A stretch of DNA of 64,000 nucleotides from Frigoriglobus tundricola (GTDB taxonomy: Bacteria > Planctomycetota > Planctomycetia > Gemmatales > Gemmataceae). The DNA is taken from NCBI RefSeq assembly GCF_013128195.2, contig NZ_CP053452.2, forward strand, positions 9,486,001 through 9,550,000, in the 5' to 3' direction. The notes beneath the pieces are model-generated. The model was not told the DNA's origin. It did no database searches and was given only the letters and a program-made list of their open reading frames with translations. Positions 8,533-16,654 of the stretch are shown piece after piece. How positions within the stretch are numbered: position 1 is the stretch's first letter; every line of letters starts with the position of its first letter. The translations under genes were made by a program, and so were the position numbers.

Positions 8533-9468
8533 ATGCAACGCATCGCATCGCACGGCTTGGTGAAATGGGCGCTCACCGTGTTCGCCATCGTGGCACCCGG
8601 GGGCGCCGCCCGGGCCGACATCGGGATCATCTCGCCGGCCGAGGCCAAGAAACTGATCGACGCGGCCGAACCGGCGCAGCGGCCGATCGTGCTCGACACC
8701 CGCGGGGGCTACAAGGACTACTTCCGCGGCCACCTCCCGACCGCCCATCACATCAACTTCGACACCCTGCGGGGCACGGACCACGGCGTGCCCGTCCAGT
8801 ACCTCCCGGACGACCTGACCCGGGCGCTGCTCGTCCGCGCGGGCGTCGAGAAGGACCGGATGCACCTGATTTATGCGACCGGCGACAAGCTTCCGAACGA
8901 CGAGATCCTCAGTGCCAGCATGGTCGCTTACGTCCTCGAGAAGTACGGCGTGCAGAACATCCGCATCGTGGACGGCGGGTTGCCCGGGTGGACCAAGGCG
9001 AAGCTCCCGGTCACGCAGGAGTACTTCGGCAACCCGAAGGGGACGCTCCCGGAGAAGGGCGACCCGGGCATCGCCCTGACCGTGGACGACGTGCTGAAAC
9101 GCAAACCCGGCGCGGTCCTCGTGGACGCCCGACCCGCGAACGAGTACCTGGGCGACGACGACATCTGGCTGCGGAAGGGGCACATCCCCGGCGCGATCAG
9201 CTTCCACTGGGCGCGGCTCATGGAGAAGGACAACACCCACGCCTTCCTGCCGTTCGAGAAGGTGAAGGCCGACCTGGCGGCGGCGGGGCTGACCGCGGAC
9301 AAGGAGATCCTCGTGTACTGCGGCACGTCCCGGGAGGGGAGCCTGTTGCGGTTCTACCTGAAGCACGTCGCGAAGTACCCAAACGTGCGGCTCTACGAGG
9401 GCTCGTGGAAAGAGTACGTGGCGCTCAAGCACCTCCCGGCCGAGACGAAGGCCAACAAGCCCAAGTAA
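8533..9468 (+). CDS. Exported two-domain sulfurtransferase (rhodanese)
   Basis: A 311-residue tandem rhodanese. The first ~29 residues form a signal peptide (ends GGAARAD), which decided the start at ATG 8533; an in-frame ATG at 8470 would bury it. The N-terminal rhodanese domain lacks the catalytic loop (ATGDKLPND instead of a Cys loop). The C-terminal domain has VYCGTSREGS with the active Cys near residue 263, so only the second domain is catalytic, as in thiosulfate and 3-mercaptopyruvate sulfurtransferases. It probably moves sulfane sulfur outside the cytoplasm. A PiT-type permease starts 9 bases downstream, so the two are likely cotranscribed and functionally linked. Confidence 0.85.
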   Translation: MQRIASHGLVKWALTVFAIVAPGGAARADIGIISPAEAKKLIDAAEPAQRPIVLDTRGGYKDYFRGHLPTAHHINFDTLRGTDHGVPVQYLPDDLTRALLVRAGVEKDRMHLIYATGDKLPNDEILSASMVAYVLEKYGVQNIRIVDGGLPGWTKAKLPVTQEYFGNPKGTLPEKGDPGIALTVDDVLKRKPGAVLVDARPANEYLGDDDIWLRKGHIPGAISFHWARLMEKDNTHAFLPFEKVKADLAAAGLTADKEILVYCGTSREGSLLRFYLKHVAKYPNVRLYEGSWKEYVALKHLPAETKANKPK

Positions 9469-9477
9469 GAGCGCCGC

Positions 9478-10431
9478 ATGACCGTCCCGGTTCTCGTTCT
9501 CGCCGTCTGTTTCGTCGCGTTCACGAACGGGGCCAACGCCAACTTCAAGGGCGTGGCCTCTCTGTACGGCAGCGGCACCACGACCCTCCGCCGGGCCGCT
9601 CTGTGGGGCACCGCGACCACGTTCGCGGGGTCCGTCGCGGCTCTGTTTATCACGCGGGGGATGTTAGCGGCCTTCAGCGGTCGGGGCATCGTCCCGGACG
9701 CCCTTGTCGCAGCGCCGGAATTTGTGTGTTCGGCGGCCCTCGGCGCGGCGTTCACGAGCTTCCTGGCGACCCGGTTCGGGTTCCCCGTCTCCACGACACA
9801 TGCCCTGGTCGGCGCGCTGGCCGGAGCGGGTCTGGCGGGAAGCGGCGAGGTCTGGTTCGCCGCTCTGGGGAAAAGCTTCCTGTACCCGCTCCTGTTCAGT
9901 CCCGTCGTCTCGGCGGCGGCGGGGGCCGTCGTTTACGCGCTCCTCAAGCGGTGCCGCCTGGCGCCGGACCGCCGCACGCCGCTCCTCGACCGCCTGCACT
10001 TCCTGAGTACCGGGGCCGCGAGCTTCGCGCGCGGGGTCAACGACACGCCGAAGATGGCGGCCCTGCTGGTGGTGATACCGTCGTTCGAGCTGCGCGGGGG
10101 CTTCCTGCTCGTGGCCGTGGCGATCGCGCTGGGCGGCCTACTCGACGCCACCCGGGTCGCGGAAACGCTGGGCAAGAAGATCACCGGGATGAACCCCGGT
10201 CAGGGCTTCGCCGCCAGCCTCGTGACAGCCGGGTTGGTGACGACGGCGAGCCTGCACAGTCTGCCCGTCAGTACGACGCACGTCAGCGTGGGCTCCCTCG
10301 CGGGAATGGGCCTCACTGCAGGCAGGGTGCACGGACGCAAGGTCGCGGAGGTCCTGCTCGCCTGGGTCACGACGGTGCCCTGCGGGGCCGGACTGGCCGC
10401 GGTCGCCTACGAACTCGTGACGCGGTTCTGA
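9478..10431 (+). CDS. PiT-family anion permease (phosphate, or sulfate/thiosulfate)
   Basis: A 317-residue integral membrane protein with about nine or ten hydrophobic segments in the inverted-repeat layout of the inorganic phosphate transporter (PiT) family. The second repeat keeps the signature FARGVNDTPKMAALL. The first repeat reads TNGANANFKG, where classical members have a GAND-type core, so one acidic residue is missing. HALVG and STTHVSVGSLAG correspond to the other PiT motifs. PiT relatives such as Bacillus CysP carry sulfate, and the gene lies 9 bases behind a secreted sulfurtransferase. Sulfate or thiosulfate is therefore a reasonable alternative to phosphate. No phosphate-specific regulator is nearby. 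Confidence 0.82.
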   Translation: MTVPVLVLAVCFVAFTNGANANFKGVASLYGSGTTTLRRAALWGTATTFAGSVAALFITRGMLAAFSGRGIVPDALVAAPEFVCSAALGAAFTSFLATRFGFPVSTTHALVGALAGAGLAGSGEVWFAALGKSFLYPLLFSPVVSAAAGAVVYALLKRCRLAPDRRTPLLDRLHFLSTGAASFARGVNDTPKMAALLVVIPSFELRGGFLLVAVAIALGGLLDATRVAETLGKKITGMNPGQGFAASLVTAGLVTTASLHSLPVSTTHVSVGSLAGMGLTAGRVHGRKVAEVLLAWVTTVPCGAGLAAVAYELVTRF

Positions 10432-10512
10432 TGTCGATCGCGGTTCGACTCGACGACCGATCCGCACCTCCGGCGCCTAGAATGGGAGTGCCCAAGTCTC
10501 TGGAGCCCTCGC

Positions 10513-10977
10513 GTGACACTTCCGACCACGAATGCCGACAAGTCCCGTGTTTCGTCCACCGGATACGACCTCACCCCGCTCGCGGTCGAGGAACGTGACC
10601 GCTTGGCCGCGTCGCTCACACCGGACGAACGACGCGTGTTACTGCACCAAGGGACGGAACCAGCGTTCTGCGGCGGGCTGCTCGGTAATAAGGAAGTCGG
10701 GGTTTACGCCTGCCGGCTGTGTGGGCTCCCGCTGTTCCGATCGGCGGCGAAGTTCGAATCCGGGACCGGGTGGCCGAGCTTCTACCAGTCGTTCGACCCG
10801 GATCACGTGGCGGTCCGCTCGGACACCAGCCACGGCATGATCCGCGACGAGATCGTCTGCGCGCGGTGCGGCGGGCACCTCGGCCACGTCTTCCCGGACG
10901 GACCGGCCCCGACCCGGCTGCGATATTGCCTCAACTCGGTGTCGCTGGCGTTCGTACCGGTCGGGCAACTGGGATAG
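10513..10977 (+). CDS. msrB: Peptide methionine-R-sulfoxide reductase
   Basis: A 154-residue MsrB that reduces the R-diastereomer of methionine sulfoxide in damaged proteins. Zinc-site pairs are visible as YACRLCG and CARCGGH. The core motif FESGTGWPSF is intact, followed by GHLGHVFPDGP and the catalytic Cys near residue 139 in LRYCLNSVSL. Length is normal for a single-domain MsrB. Translation probably starts at GTG 10513, which has TGGAG at 10501-10505. The gene stands 81 bases after the permease gene and may be transcribed alone; an msrA partner is not present. Confidence 0.93.
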   Translation: MTLPTTNADKSRVSSTGYDLTPLAVEERDRLAASLTPDERRVLLHQGTEPAFCGGLLGNKEVGVYACRLCGLPLFRSAAKFESGTGWPSFYQSFDPDHVAVRSDTSHGMIRDEIVCARCGGHLGHVFPDGPAPTRLRYCLNSVSLAFVPVGQLG

Positions 10978-11079
10978 TGAAGACGGCACAATTATGTGGC
11001 TTCCGCACCACACATTAACGCCGAAGCCGAGAGGTGCTCGAGACGCTCCTCGCGGCTTCAGATGTTACCCGATCTTGAC

Positions 11080-11580
11080 TCACGGCTGCTGGGGGGCGGG
11101 ACTGTTTGCTGGAGGGGGTGGGAGCGGGTCCGCACTCGGCACCTGAGCCGGAAAGGCTCTCAGGTTTGCTTCAGGTGCGGGGTAGGGACTGGCGGGTGAG
11201 GGAATGGCTGGCGCTTCTGGCTTCCCGCTGAAGCTATCCATCCGCACCTTCAATTTGTTGACTTTCTCCTGAAGTACCTTCAGCATTGCCTTGTTTTTCT
11301 TCTCTCGCTCGGCGATTTCGTCGCGCGTCTTCTCCATCGCCTCGATCAACTGCTCAATGGTCAGGTCTTCCGGCTTAACCTCTTTGGCCACAGACGCTGC
11401 GGGAACAGATATCGTCGGCGGTACGAATCCGGGTGGAACCCCGCCGTGCGAAGGGGGTGGAAGCGCCACTCCTGTCCCGACTGGATGGACTGGCATGGTC
11501 GCGTTTTGCTGTTGAGCAACCGTGAGCCCGGCGGCTGCCAGCAGAAGGGCCGTTACGACGATCAGGGCACGCTTCTTCAC
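11080..11580 (-). CDS. Small secreted coiled-coil, proline-rich protein
   Basis: A 166-residue protein of unknown function. The start is GTG 11580, chosen because GGGAGG lies just upstream and because it begins a good signal peptide (VKKRALIVVTALLLAAAGLT, cleaved near VAQQQ). The middle (about residues 70-110: EQLIEAMEKTRDEIAEREKK and onward) is a charged coiled coil. Both flanks are rich in Pro, Ala and Ser, and the end is PAPQQP. It looks like a periplasmic or surface structural protein. The only neighbour on this strand is ogt, 131 bases upstream. No enzymatic motif is seen. Confidence 0.65.
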   Translation of the reverse strand: MKKRALIVVTALLLAAAGLTVAQQQNATMPVHPVGTGVALPPPSHGGVPPGFVPPTISVPAASVAKEVKPEDLTIEQLIEAMEKTRDEIAEREKKNKAMLKVLQEKVNKLKVRMDSFSGKPEAPAIPSPASPYPAPEANLRAFPAQVPSADPLPPPPANSPAPQQP

Positions 11581-11711
11581 GTTGGCCTCCCTTCCGAACG
11601 GTGATGCGAGAGATAGAGGATAGCCGTTCGGGCGAAGTGTGTGCAAGGCCGCTTTGAGCCGTACCGGGCAGGCTTCGGGCCGTACGACGCCAAGTCCGCG
11701 CACTCGTCGCT

Positions 11712-12281
11712 TCACCCAGTGGTCGCCTCACGTTCGATCAGGATGCGCTTGCGTTCGCGGCCCCAGCCCTCGCTGATGGTGCCGTCGCTGGCCAGCACGC
11801 GGTGGCACGGGATCACGAGCGCGAGGTGGTTCACCGCGCACGCGTTGCCCACCGCCCGCGCGGCCTTCGGCGCGCCGATCTTCTGGCCGATTTCCTTGTA
11901 CGTTGAGGTCCGTCCCAGCGGGATGTCCCGCACCGCACGCCAGACCCGGTTCTGGAACTCGGTCCCGCGGATGTCGAGCGGCAGGTCGAGGCCGCGCGCG
12001 GGTGATTCGATGTAATCCACCACGCGCTGCACCCGGAGTTTTGCCTCTCGGTCCCCGGCGAAGAGGTGCGCGGCGGGGAAGATCCGCCGGAGATCGCGGA
12101 CGAGTTGTTCCGCGTCGTCGCCGATCAGAATGGCGACAACGCCCTTGTCACTGGACGCGACCAGCACCGGCCCGAGTGAGGACCGCCCCGCGGCGTAGTG
12201 GATCGCTTCTTTCACCGCCACCGCCCGCGCGCGGTTCGGCGATTTCCCGAACGTTTTGGCGGGTCTGTTTCTAATGTTCAC
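11712..12281 (-). CDS. ogt: Methylated-DNA-protein-cysteine methyltransferase
   Basis: A 189-residue repair protein that takes the methyl group from O6-methylguanine onto its own cysteine. The N-terminal part (IHYAAGRSSLGPVLVA, IFPAA) resembles the accessory domain found in Ada C-terminal halves. The catalytic domain has GTEFQNRVWRAV, the arginine-finger region GRTSTYKEIG, and the acceptor Cys at residue 159 in VIPCHRV, followed by a shortened GWGRERKR motif. The start is GTG 12281 with AGGTG just upstream. No AraC-like domain is present, so it is an Ogt-type repair enzyme rather than a full Ada regulator. Confidence 0.92.
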   Translation of the reverse strand: MNIRNRPAKTFGKSPNRARAVAVKEAIHYAAGRSSLGPVLVASSDKGVVAILIGDDAEQLVRDLRRIFPAAHLFAGDREAKLRVQRVVDYIESPARGLDLPLDIRGTEFQNRVWRAVRDIPLGRTSTYKEIGQKIGAPKAARAVGNACAVNHLALVIPCHRVLASDGTISEGWGRERKRILIEREATTG

Positions 12282-12306
12282 GGAGCACCTGCGACCAGTA
12301 GCGTCT

Positions 12307-12990
12307 CTAAATCCGCGTGCCGCATTGGGAGCAGCGGTACGGGCTGGGCGCGTCCGCCCTCTCGCGGCCCCATTCCGTGCGGACGGGGTCCCATCTTCGG
12401 CCCGCCCAGCGGCTCCCGCACCGGTAGCACGGCGTCTGGCCGTAGTGAATCCCCGCCAGGCCGAACACGACCGCCGAGGCTACCAGCGGACCGAACACCG
12501 TCGCCAAGACCCCGAGTTTGGCCCACAGGAACCCGATTCCGAAGAGCGAGCCCCCCCCCCATGCGATCACCCACCGCGTCACCTCATCGAGCCGGGGCAG
12601 TCGAACGGCCGGGGCCATGATCGCCTTGCCCGGCGACCGGAGTGGCGGCGGAGGGGGAACGGGCACAGCCGGCGCCGGCCGCAATTCCGGGATCGGAACC
12701 TGTACCGGGTCCGCGGGCGGCGGTTCGGGCGGCGGGGGCGGGACGATGATCTGCGATCCGCACGTCGAGCAGCGCGCGGTGGCGCCGACCTGCGCGAGTT
12801 CGGCCGCAACCACGATCCCGCACATCTGACAAGGGAAGTTAAAGTAAGCGAGGGGCTGAGAGGAAGCGTTCGGCGCCGGCCACGAGGGGACGTTGCCCGC
12901 ACAGCTCGGACACGGAAACGAGGTGCCTTCGAGGGCGGGCGGCGCGTGAACGGCCCGGTGGCACAGGGGGCAGTCGAACTCCACGCGCAC
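12307..12990 (-). CDS. Zinc-ribbon membrane protein of unknown function
   Basis: A 227-residue protein built from zinc ribbons around a membrane region. Cysteine pairs are CPLC and CPSC (residues ~7-30), CQMC and CSTC (~55-80), and CYRC and CSQC near the C-terminus. A Pro-rich linker (PPPPEPPPADP) is followed by one or two hydrophobic helices (WGGGSLFGIGFLWAKL and a following segment). Such proteins are frequent in Gemmata-type genomes and have no established role. The downstream end lies 25 bases from the ogt start, so ogt may be read from the same transcript. It is divergent from the blaI promoter region. Confidence 0.7.
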   Translation of the reverse strand: MRVEFDCPLCHRAVHAPPALEGTSFPCPSCAGNVPSWPAPNASSQPLAYFNFPCQMCGIVVAAELAQVGATARCSTCGSQIIVPPPPPEPPPADPVQVPIPELRPAPAVPVPPPPPLRSPGKAIMAPAVRLPRLDEVTRWVIAWGGGSLFGIGFLWAKLGVLATVFGPLVASAVVFGLAGIHYGQTPCYRCGSRWAGRRWDPVRTEWGRERADAPSPYRCSQCGTRI

Positions 12991-13218
12991 GCGTCACTCC
13001 TGGGCGCTTCGCTCGTAGCGCCCGGAAGGGGATCTGAACAGGCGTCGACACGCGATTCGGGGCGAGGCACCCGACCGCGGCGACGGACCAGCCTAATCGC
13101 GAACAAGAACGGGGGCAAGCGGACTCTGTTCGACCCACCGCGCCGCGCGCCCCTGCTCCGCGGCCGACCGGTATCCGGCAAGCGGCCCCTGAATCGGTCA
13201 GTTTTTCCGTTCCGTCCC

Positions 13219-13271
13219 TTGACACGGCTCGAACCGGGGGGATATTATCACCTAACCTAATAAGCTAGGTG
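13219..13271 (+). promoter_or_regulatory. Sigma70-like promoter with overlapping operator-like dyad before blaI
   Basis: TTGACA at 13219-13224 and TATTAT at 13243-13248 are separated by 18 bp, close to a consensus housekeeping promoter. Directly after the -10 box lies a dyad, CACCTA (13249-13254) and TAGGTG (13266-13271), with an inner alternative ACCTA/TAGGT. This sits at the transcription start, where BlaI/MecI-type repressors bind, so autorepression by the next gene is likely. The half-sites differ from the TACA/TGTA words of staphylococcal operators. Confidence 0.7.
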
Positions 13272-13292
13272 AAGCCACCCAGGAGATGAGTT

Positions 13293-13679
13293 GTGGAAGG
13301 CGATCCCGCTCCCAGCGAGCGCGAACTCGATGTCCTGAAGGTGCTGTGGGAGATGGGCTCCGGCAGCGTCCGCGAGGTCGCCGACAAGCTCGCGCCCGAA
13401 CTCGGCTTGGCGTTCAACACCGTTCAGACGGTGCTCCGGAACATGGAGGACAAGGGGCTCGTCGGGCACCGGGCCGACGGCCGCACGTTCGTCTATTTCC
13501 CCAAGCACACGCGCGAGCAGGTGACCGCACGGTTCCTGTCGAAGGTCTTCGGCGGGGCGCTGGACCAGTTCGTTCTCAGCATGCTCCGGGCCGCGGACGC
13601 CGCCCCGGACGAGCTCCGCGAGTTGGAACAACTGATCGCCCAGGCGCGGGCGGCGAAACAACGGAAGGGGGGCAGTTGA
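13293..13679 (+). CDS. BlaI/MecI-family transcriptional repressor
   Basis: A 128-residue winged-helix repressor. The N-terminal part has PSERELDVLKVLWEMG and the recognition region NTVQTVLRNMEDKGLV, both typical of BlaI/MecI. The wing follows (HRADGRTFVYFP), then a C-terminal dimerisation helix region. In this family the repressor is cleaved after activation of a BlaR1-like protease, and such a protease starts one base after this stop codon. Translation begins at GTG 13293 with AGGAG at 13281-13285. Beta-lactam response is only one option: in planctomycetes these pairs are numerous and their targets largely unknown. Confidence 0.9.
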   Translation: MEGDPAPSERELDVLKVLWEMGSGSVREVADKLAPELGLAFNTVQTVLRNMEDKGLVGHRADGRTFVYFPKHTREQVTARFLSKVFGGALDQFVLSMLRAADAAPDELRELEQLIAQARAAKQRKGGS

Positions 13680-13680
13680 G

Positions 13681-16488
13681 ATGCCGTGGGACGACGTCTT
13701 CGCGCTCGAGTGGCTGGCCCGCGCCGCGGCGGGCGGGTTCGTCTTGCTGGCGGCGGCGGCGGTCGCCGTCCGGTGCTGCCGGCAGCCGGCCGACCGGGTC
13801 CGCGTCATCGGATTGGCGCTCCCCGGAGCGCTCCTGGTCCCCTGGGTGGCGCTGGTCCCCGGCCTGCCCCGCTGGGACCTCGCTGTTCTGCCCGCCGAAT
13901 CCGTTACGAAGTCTCCGGTGCCGGCACCCAAGCCGGCCACGGCTCCGGCGGAACCCGCGCCGACGTTCCGACCGATGGCCGTCTCCGTGCCGCCGAGCGA
14001 AACGGCCGCGGCGGGCCCGGCGCCCCGATCGGCCCCGGATACCACATTCCCCAGTGAAGGGGCCGAAACCGGCGGCGCTGGGGGCGCTGTGCAGTCCTCC
14101 GCTTCCCAGGAACCCGCGGCCGCGCTCGAGGCCCCTCCCGTGTGGACCGCGGCGCGCGTCGTGGTGTGCGGGTACGCGCTCCTCTCGGGGCTCGCGCTCC
14201 TGTGGCTCGCGGTCGGCCTGGGGCGGCTGTACCTGCTGTGGCGCGGCGCCCGCCCGGCACCGGCCGATCTGGTCGCGCTCTTGCGTGAGATCGGCGGGCC
14301 GGCGGCCGACGGCGTGCCGCTGCTCGTGAGCCCGCGGCTCGACTCTCCGGTGGCGTTCGGCGGGTGGCGCCCGATCATCCTGCTGCCCGAATCCGCTCTA
14401 ACCCCGGACGGGCGCGGGGCCGTTCGGTACGGCCTCGCCCACGAGTGGTCGCACGTCGAGCGCGGCGACATCTGGCGGTGGTACCTGGTCACGCTCGCCC
14501 AACTGTTCCTCTTCTACCAGCCGCTGTTCTGGTGGCTGCGGCGGCAACTGCGCCTCGGGCAGGACTTCCTCGCCGACGCCCGCGCCACCGAGCAGACGGC
14601 CGATCCGATCGAATACGCTGAGTACCTCGTCACCCTGGCACGCCGGCGCATGGGGGTTCCGGGACTCGTTCTCGGGATCACCGATCGCCGGTCCAACCTC
14701 ACCCGGAGGGTCCACATGTTGCTCCTGAACCGCACCCCGCTTTCGCGCCGCTGCCGCCTGGCCTGGACGTGCGGCGCGGCGCTCCTCGCCTTCGGGCTCG
14801 TGACGGGCACCGCCGCCGTGCGGCTCGCCGGCGCCGCGCCCGCGCGCCCCGCCGACCCGCGCGACGACAAGAAGGCCGAAGAGCCGAAGCCGGCCGCCGC
14901 GCCCGCGAAGGGCGAGACGCTGAGCTACACCGGCCAGGTGAAAGACAAGGAGACCGGGAAGCCGCTCGCCGGGGCCACGGTCACGGTCCGGCGGTCGATC
15001 TACGGTGACCCCACGCGTTCGGACACCAACCCGGTTCTTGAAGAAACGAAGCACACGACGAACGCCGAGGGCAGGTACGCCTTCACCATCCCGCCCGAAC
15101 AAACGGCCGAGCGCTACCTGTACATCGAACTGGACGTCGAACACCCGGACCACGCCCCGCAGAAGGGTTTCGGGTACGCCCTGAGCATGATCCGCAAGAA
15201 CGAGAAGCTCGGCGGCCGGCCGTTCTTCGAGTCCGTCGAGTTGCGGCCGGCCAAGCCGGTGACCGGCGTGGTCAAAACGCCGGACGGCCAGCCGGCCGCC
15301 GGGGTGAAGGTGATGGCGTACTCCGTCACCAGTAAGAAGCCGCAGGGGACGTTTGAATACGGATCGTTCGCGGACACCCGGACCGATGCCGAGGGGAAGT
15401 TCCGCCTGGCGCTGGTCAGCCCGGGTTGGGCGGTCGTGTGGGTGCTCCCCGAGAAGTTCGTCCCGACCACGCACGTCGTCAAGGACAAGCGGGGCGACCT
15501 CGGCGCCTTCACGCTCCAGACCGGCCCGCGGCTCCGGGGCGCCCTGCTCGACGCGAAGGGCAAGCCGCTGGCCGGGGTGATCGTCAACGCCGAATCCCGG
15601 GAGCGGAACGAAGAGATCACCGAACCGGTGGCCGACAACATCAACCGCTCGGCGGTCACGAACGAGAAGGGCGAGTTCGAGCTGAACCCGCTCCCGCCGG
15701 GCCAGTATGTGGTGACGCCGGGGACGTACGCCCGCGACGGGTCCGTCGACCGAAAGGCCATTCCGGCGCGCCCGGTGCCCGGGGTCTTCGTCGGTACCAA
15801 GGTCGTCCTGAAGGCCGGCGCCGATCCGGAGAATCTGGAGGTCCGGGCCGTTCCGCACGTCACCATCGAAGCCCGGTACCTCGATAGCAAGGGCCAGCCG
15901 ACGCGGGGGCACAGTGCCGACGTCTTCGGACAGATCGACGGGGTGCCGTGGTTCGGGGAAGCGAAGGTCAGCCCGGACGGGAAGATGGTCGCACTGGTCC
16001 CGCACGGACTGGAACAGGTTCAGTTCAACCTGATGACCAACGAGCACGGCGTGCTGCGGTGGCGCAAGACCAAGGACGGACCGCTCAACAGCTCCCGGAC
16101 GGCGATGCTCGGGACGCTGACCGACGACGTGAAGGGAATCGAGGTCATCCGCTACACCGCGCCCATCCTGCTCGTGAAGGTGCGCACCAAGGACGGGTCG
16201 AAGCCGGCCGACCTCGCGGTCACCGCCGCCTATGCCAAGGATAAGGGGCCGTTCGAGGGCCGCCTCGTCGTCGCGGGCGGGCGGACGTCGGACGTGTCGT
16301 TCGAGCAGCAGGAGGACGGCCGGTTCCGCTCGTCGCAGTTGCTCCCGGACGAAGAGGTGACCGTGACCGGCCACGCCGAGGGGTACGCAGGGGTCTCCCA
16401 GAAGGTGTCACTTGCCGAAGGGACGACGAAGGAGATCGAGATCGTGCTCGAGAAGGCGGCCGAGAAGAAGGACGTCGAGAAGAAGTAG
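13681..16488 (+). CDS. BlaR1-like M56 membrane metallopeptidase with carboxypeptidase-regulatory-like repeats
   Basis: A 935-residue membrane protein. The N-terminal ~390 residues contain hydrophobic helices and the M56 zinc site, with HEWSH at about residue 254 and QDFLADARA downstream. Another helix precedes the extracytoplasmic part. No penicillin-binding sensor domain follows. Instead there are at least three carboxypeptidase-regulatory-like beta sandwiches (GKPLAGATVTV, GQPAAGVKVMAY, GKPLAGVIVNAE), followed by another beta-rich stretch and a Lys-rich C-terminus. It is coupled to the BlaI repressor and probably cleaves it in response to an external ligand. The repeats suggest polysaccharide or protein recognition rather than antibiotic sensing. 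Confidence 0.85.
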   Translation: MPWDDVFALEWLARAAAGGFVLLAAAAVAVRCCRQPADRVRVIGLALPGALLVPWVALVPGLPRWDLAVLPAESVTKSPVPAPKPATAPAEPAPTFRPMAVSVPPSETAAAGPAPRSAPDTTFPSEGAETGGAGGAVQSSASQEPAAALEAPPVWTAARVVVCGYALLSGLALLWLAVGLGRLYLLWRGARPAPADLVALLREIGGPAADGVPLLVSPRLDSPVAFGGWRPIILLPESALTPDGRGAVRYGLAHEWSHVERGDIWRWYLVTLAQLFLFYQPLFWWLRRQLRLGQDFLADARATEQTADPIEYAEYLVTLARRRMGVPGLVLGITDRRSNLTRRVHMLLLNRTPLSRRCRLAWTCGAALLAFGLVTGTAAVRLAGAAPARPADPRDDKKAEEPKPAAAPAKGETLSYTGQVKDKETGKPLAGATVTVRRSIYGDPTRSDTNPVLEETKHTTNAEGRYAFTIPPEQTAERYLYIELDVEHPDHAPQKGFGYALSMIRKNEKLGGRPFFESVELRPAKPVTGVVKTPDGQPAAGVKVMAYSVTSKKPQGTFEYGSFADTRTDAEGKFRLALVSPGWAVVWVLPEKFVPTTHVVKDKRGDLGAFTLQTGPRLRGALLDAKGKPLAGVIVNAESRERNEEITEPVADNINRSAVTNEKGEFELNPLPPGQYVVTPGTYARDGSVDRKAIPARPVPGVFVGTKVVLKAGADPENLEVRAVPHVTIEARYLDSKGQPTRGHSADVFGQIDGVPWFGEAKVSPDGKMVALVPHGLEQVQFNLMTNEHGVLRWRKTKDGPLNSSRTAMLGTLTDDVKGIEVIRYTAPILLVKVRTKDGSKPADLAVTAAYAKDKGPFEGRLVVAGGRTSDVSFEQQEDGRFRSSQLLPDEEVTVTGHAEGYAGVSQKVSLAEGTTKEIEIVLEKAAEKKDVEKK

Positions 16489-16654
16489 CGGATCGGGTGG
16501 CCGAGCCGAGCCTTCGCGGCCCGTCTCGACACCAACTTGTGTACTTGTCGTTCCCCGGGGCTGCGGACGTCTCGCCGCTCTTCGCGACGAGGCGGGCGAG
16601 ACCCCCCCGCCCCGGAACCCGCGATCCACTCGAACGACAACGGGAGAGACGCTC

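Noticed and set aside
10740-10770. tRNA-like word GTTCGAATCC
   Set aside because: It lies inside the msrB coding sequence (FESGTGW) and no cloverleaf can be formed around it.
14398-16374. Long open frame antisense to the M56 peptidase gene
   Set aside because: It mirrors the codon bias of a GC-rich gene. It is rich in Arg, Gly and Pro, and has no start signal or recognisable motif.
13681-16488. A true beta-lactam sensor (BlaR1)
   Set aside because: The extracytoplasmic part has no SxxK/SxN/KTG penicillin-binding motifs and consists of beta-sandwich repeats.
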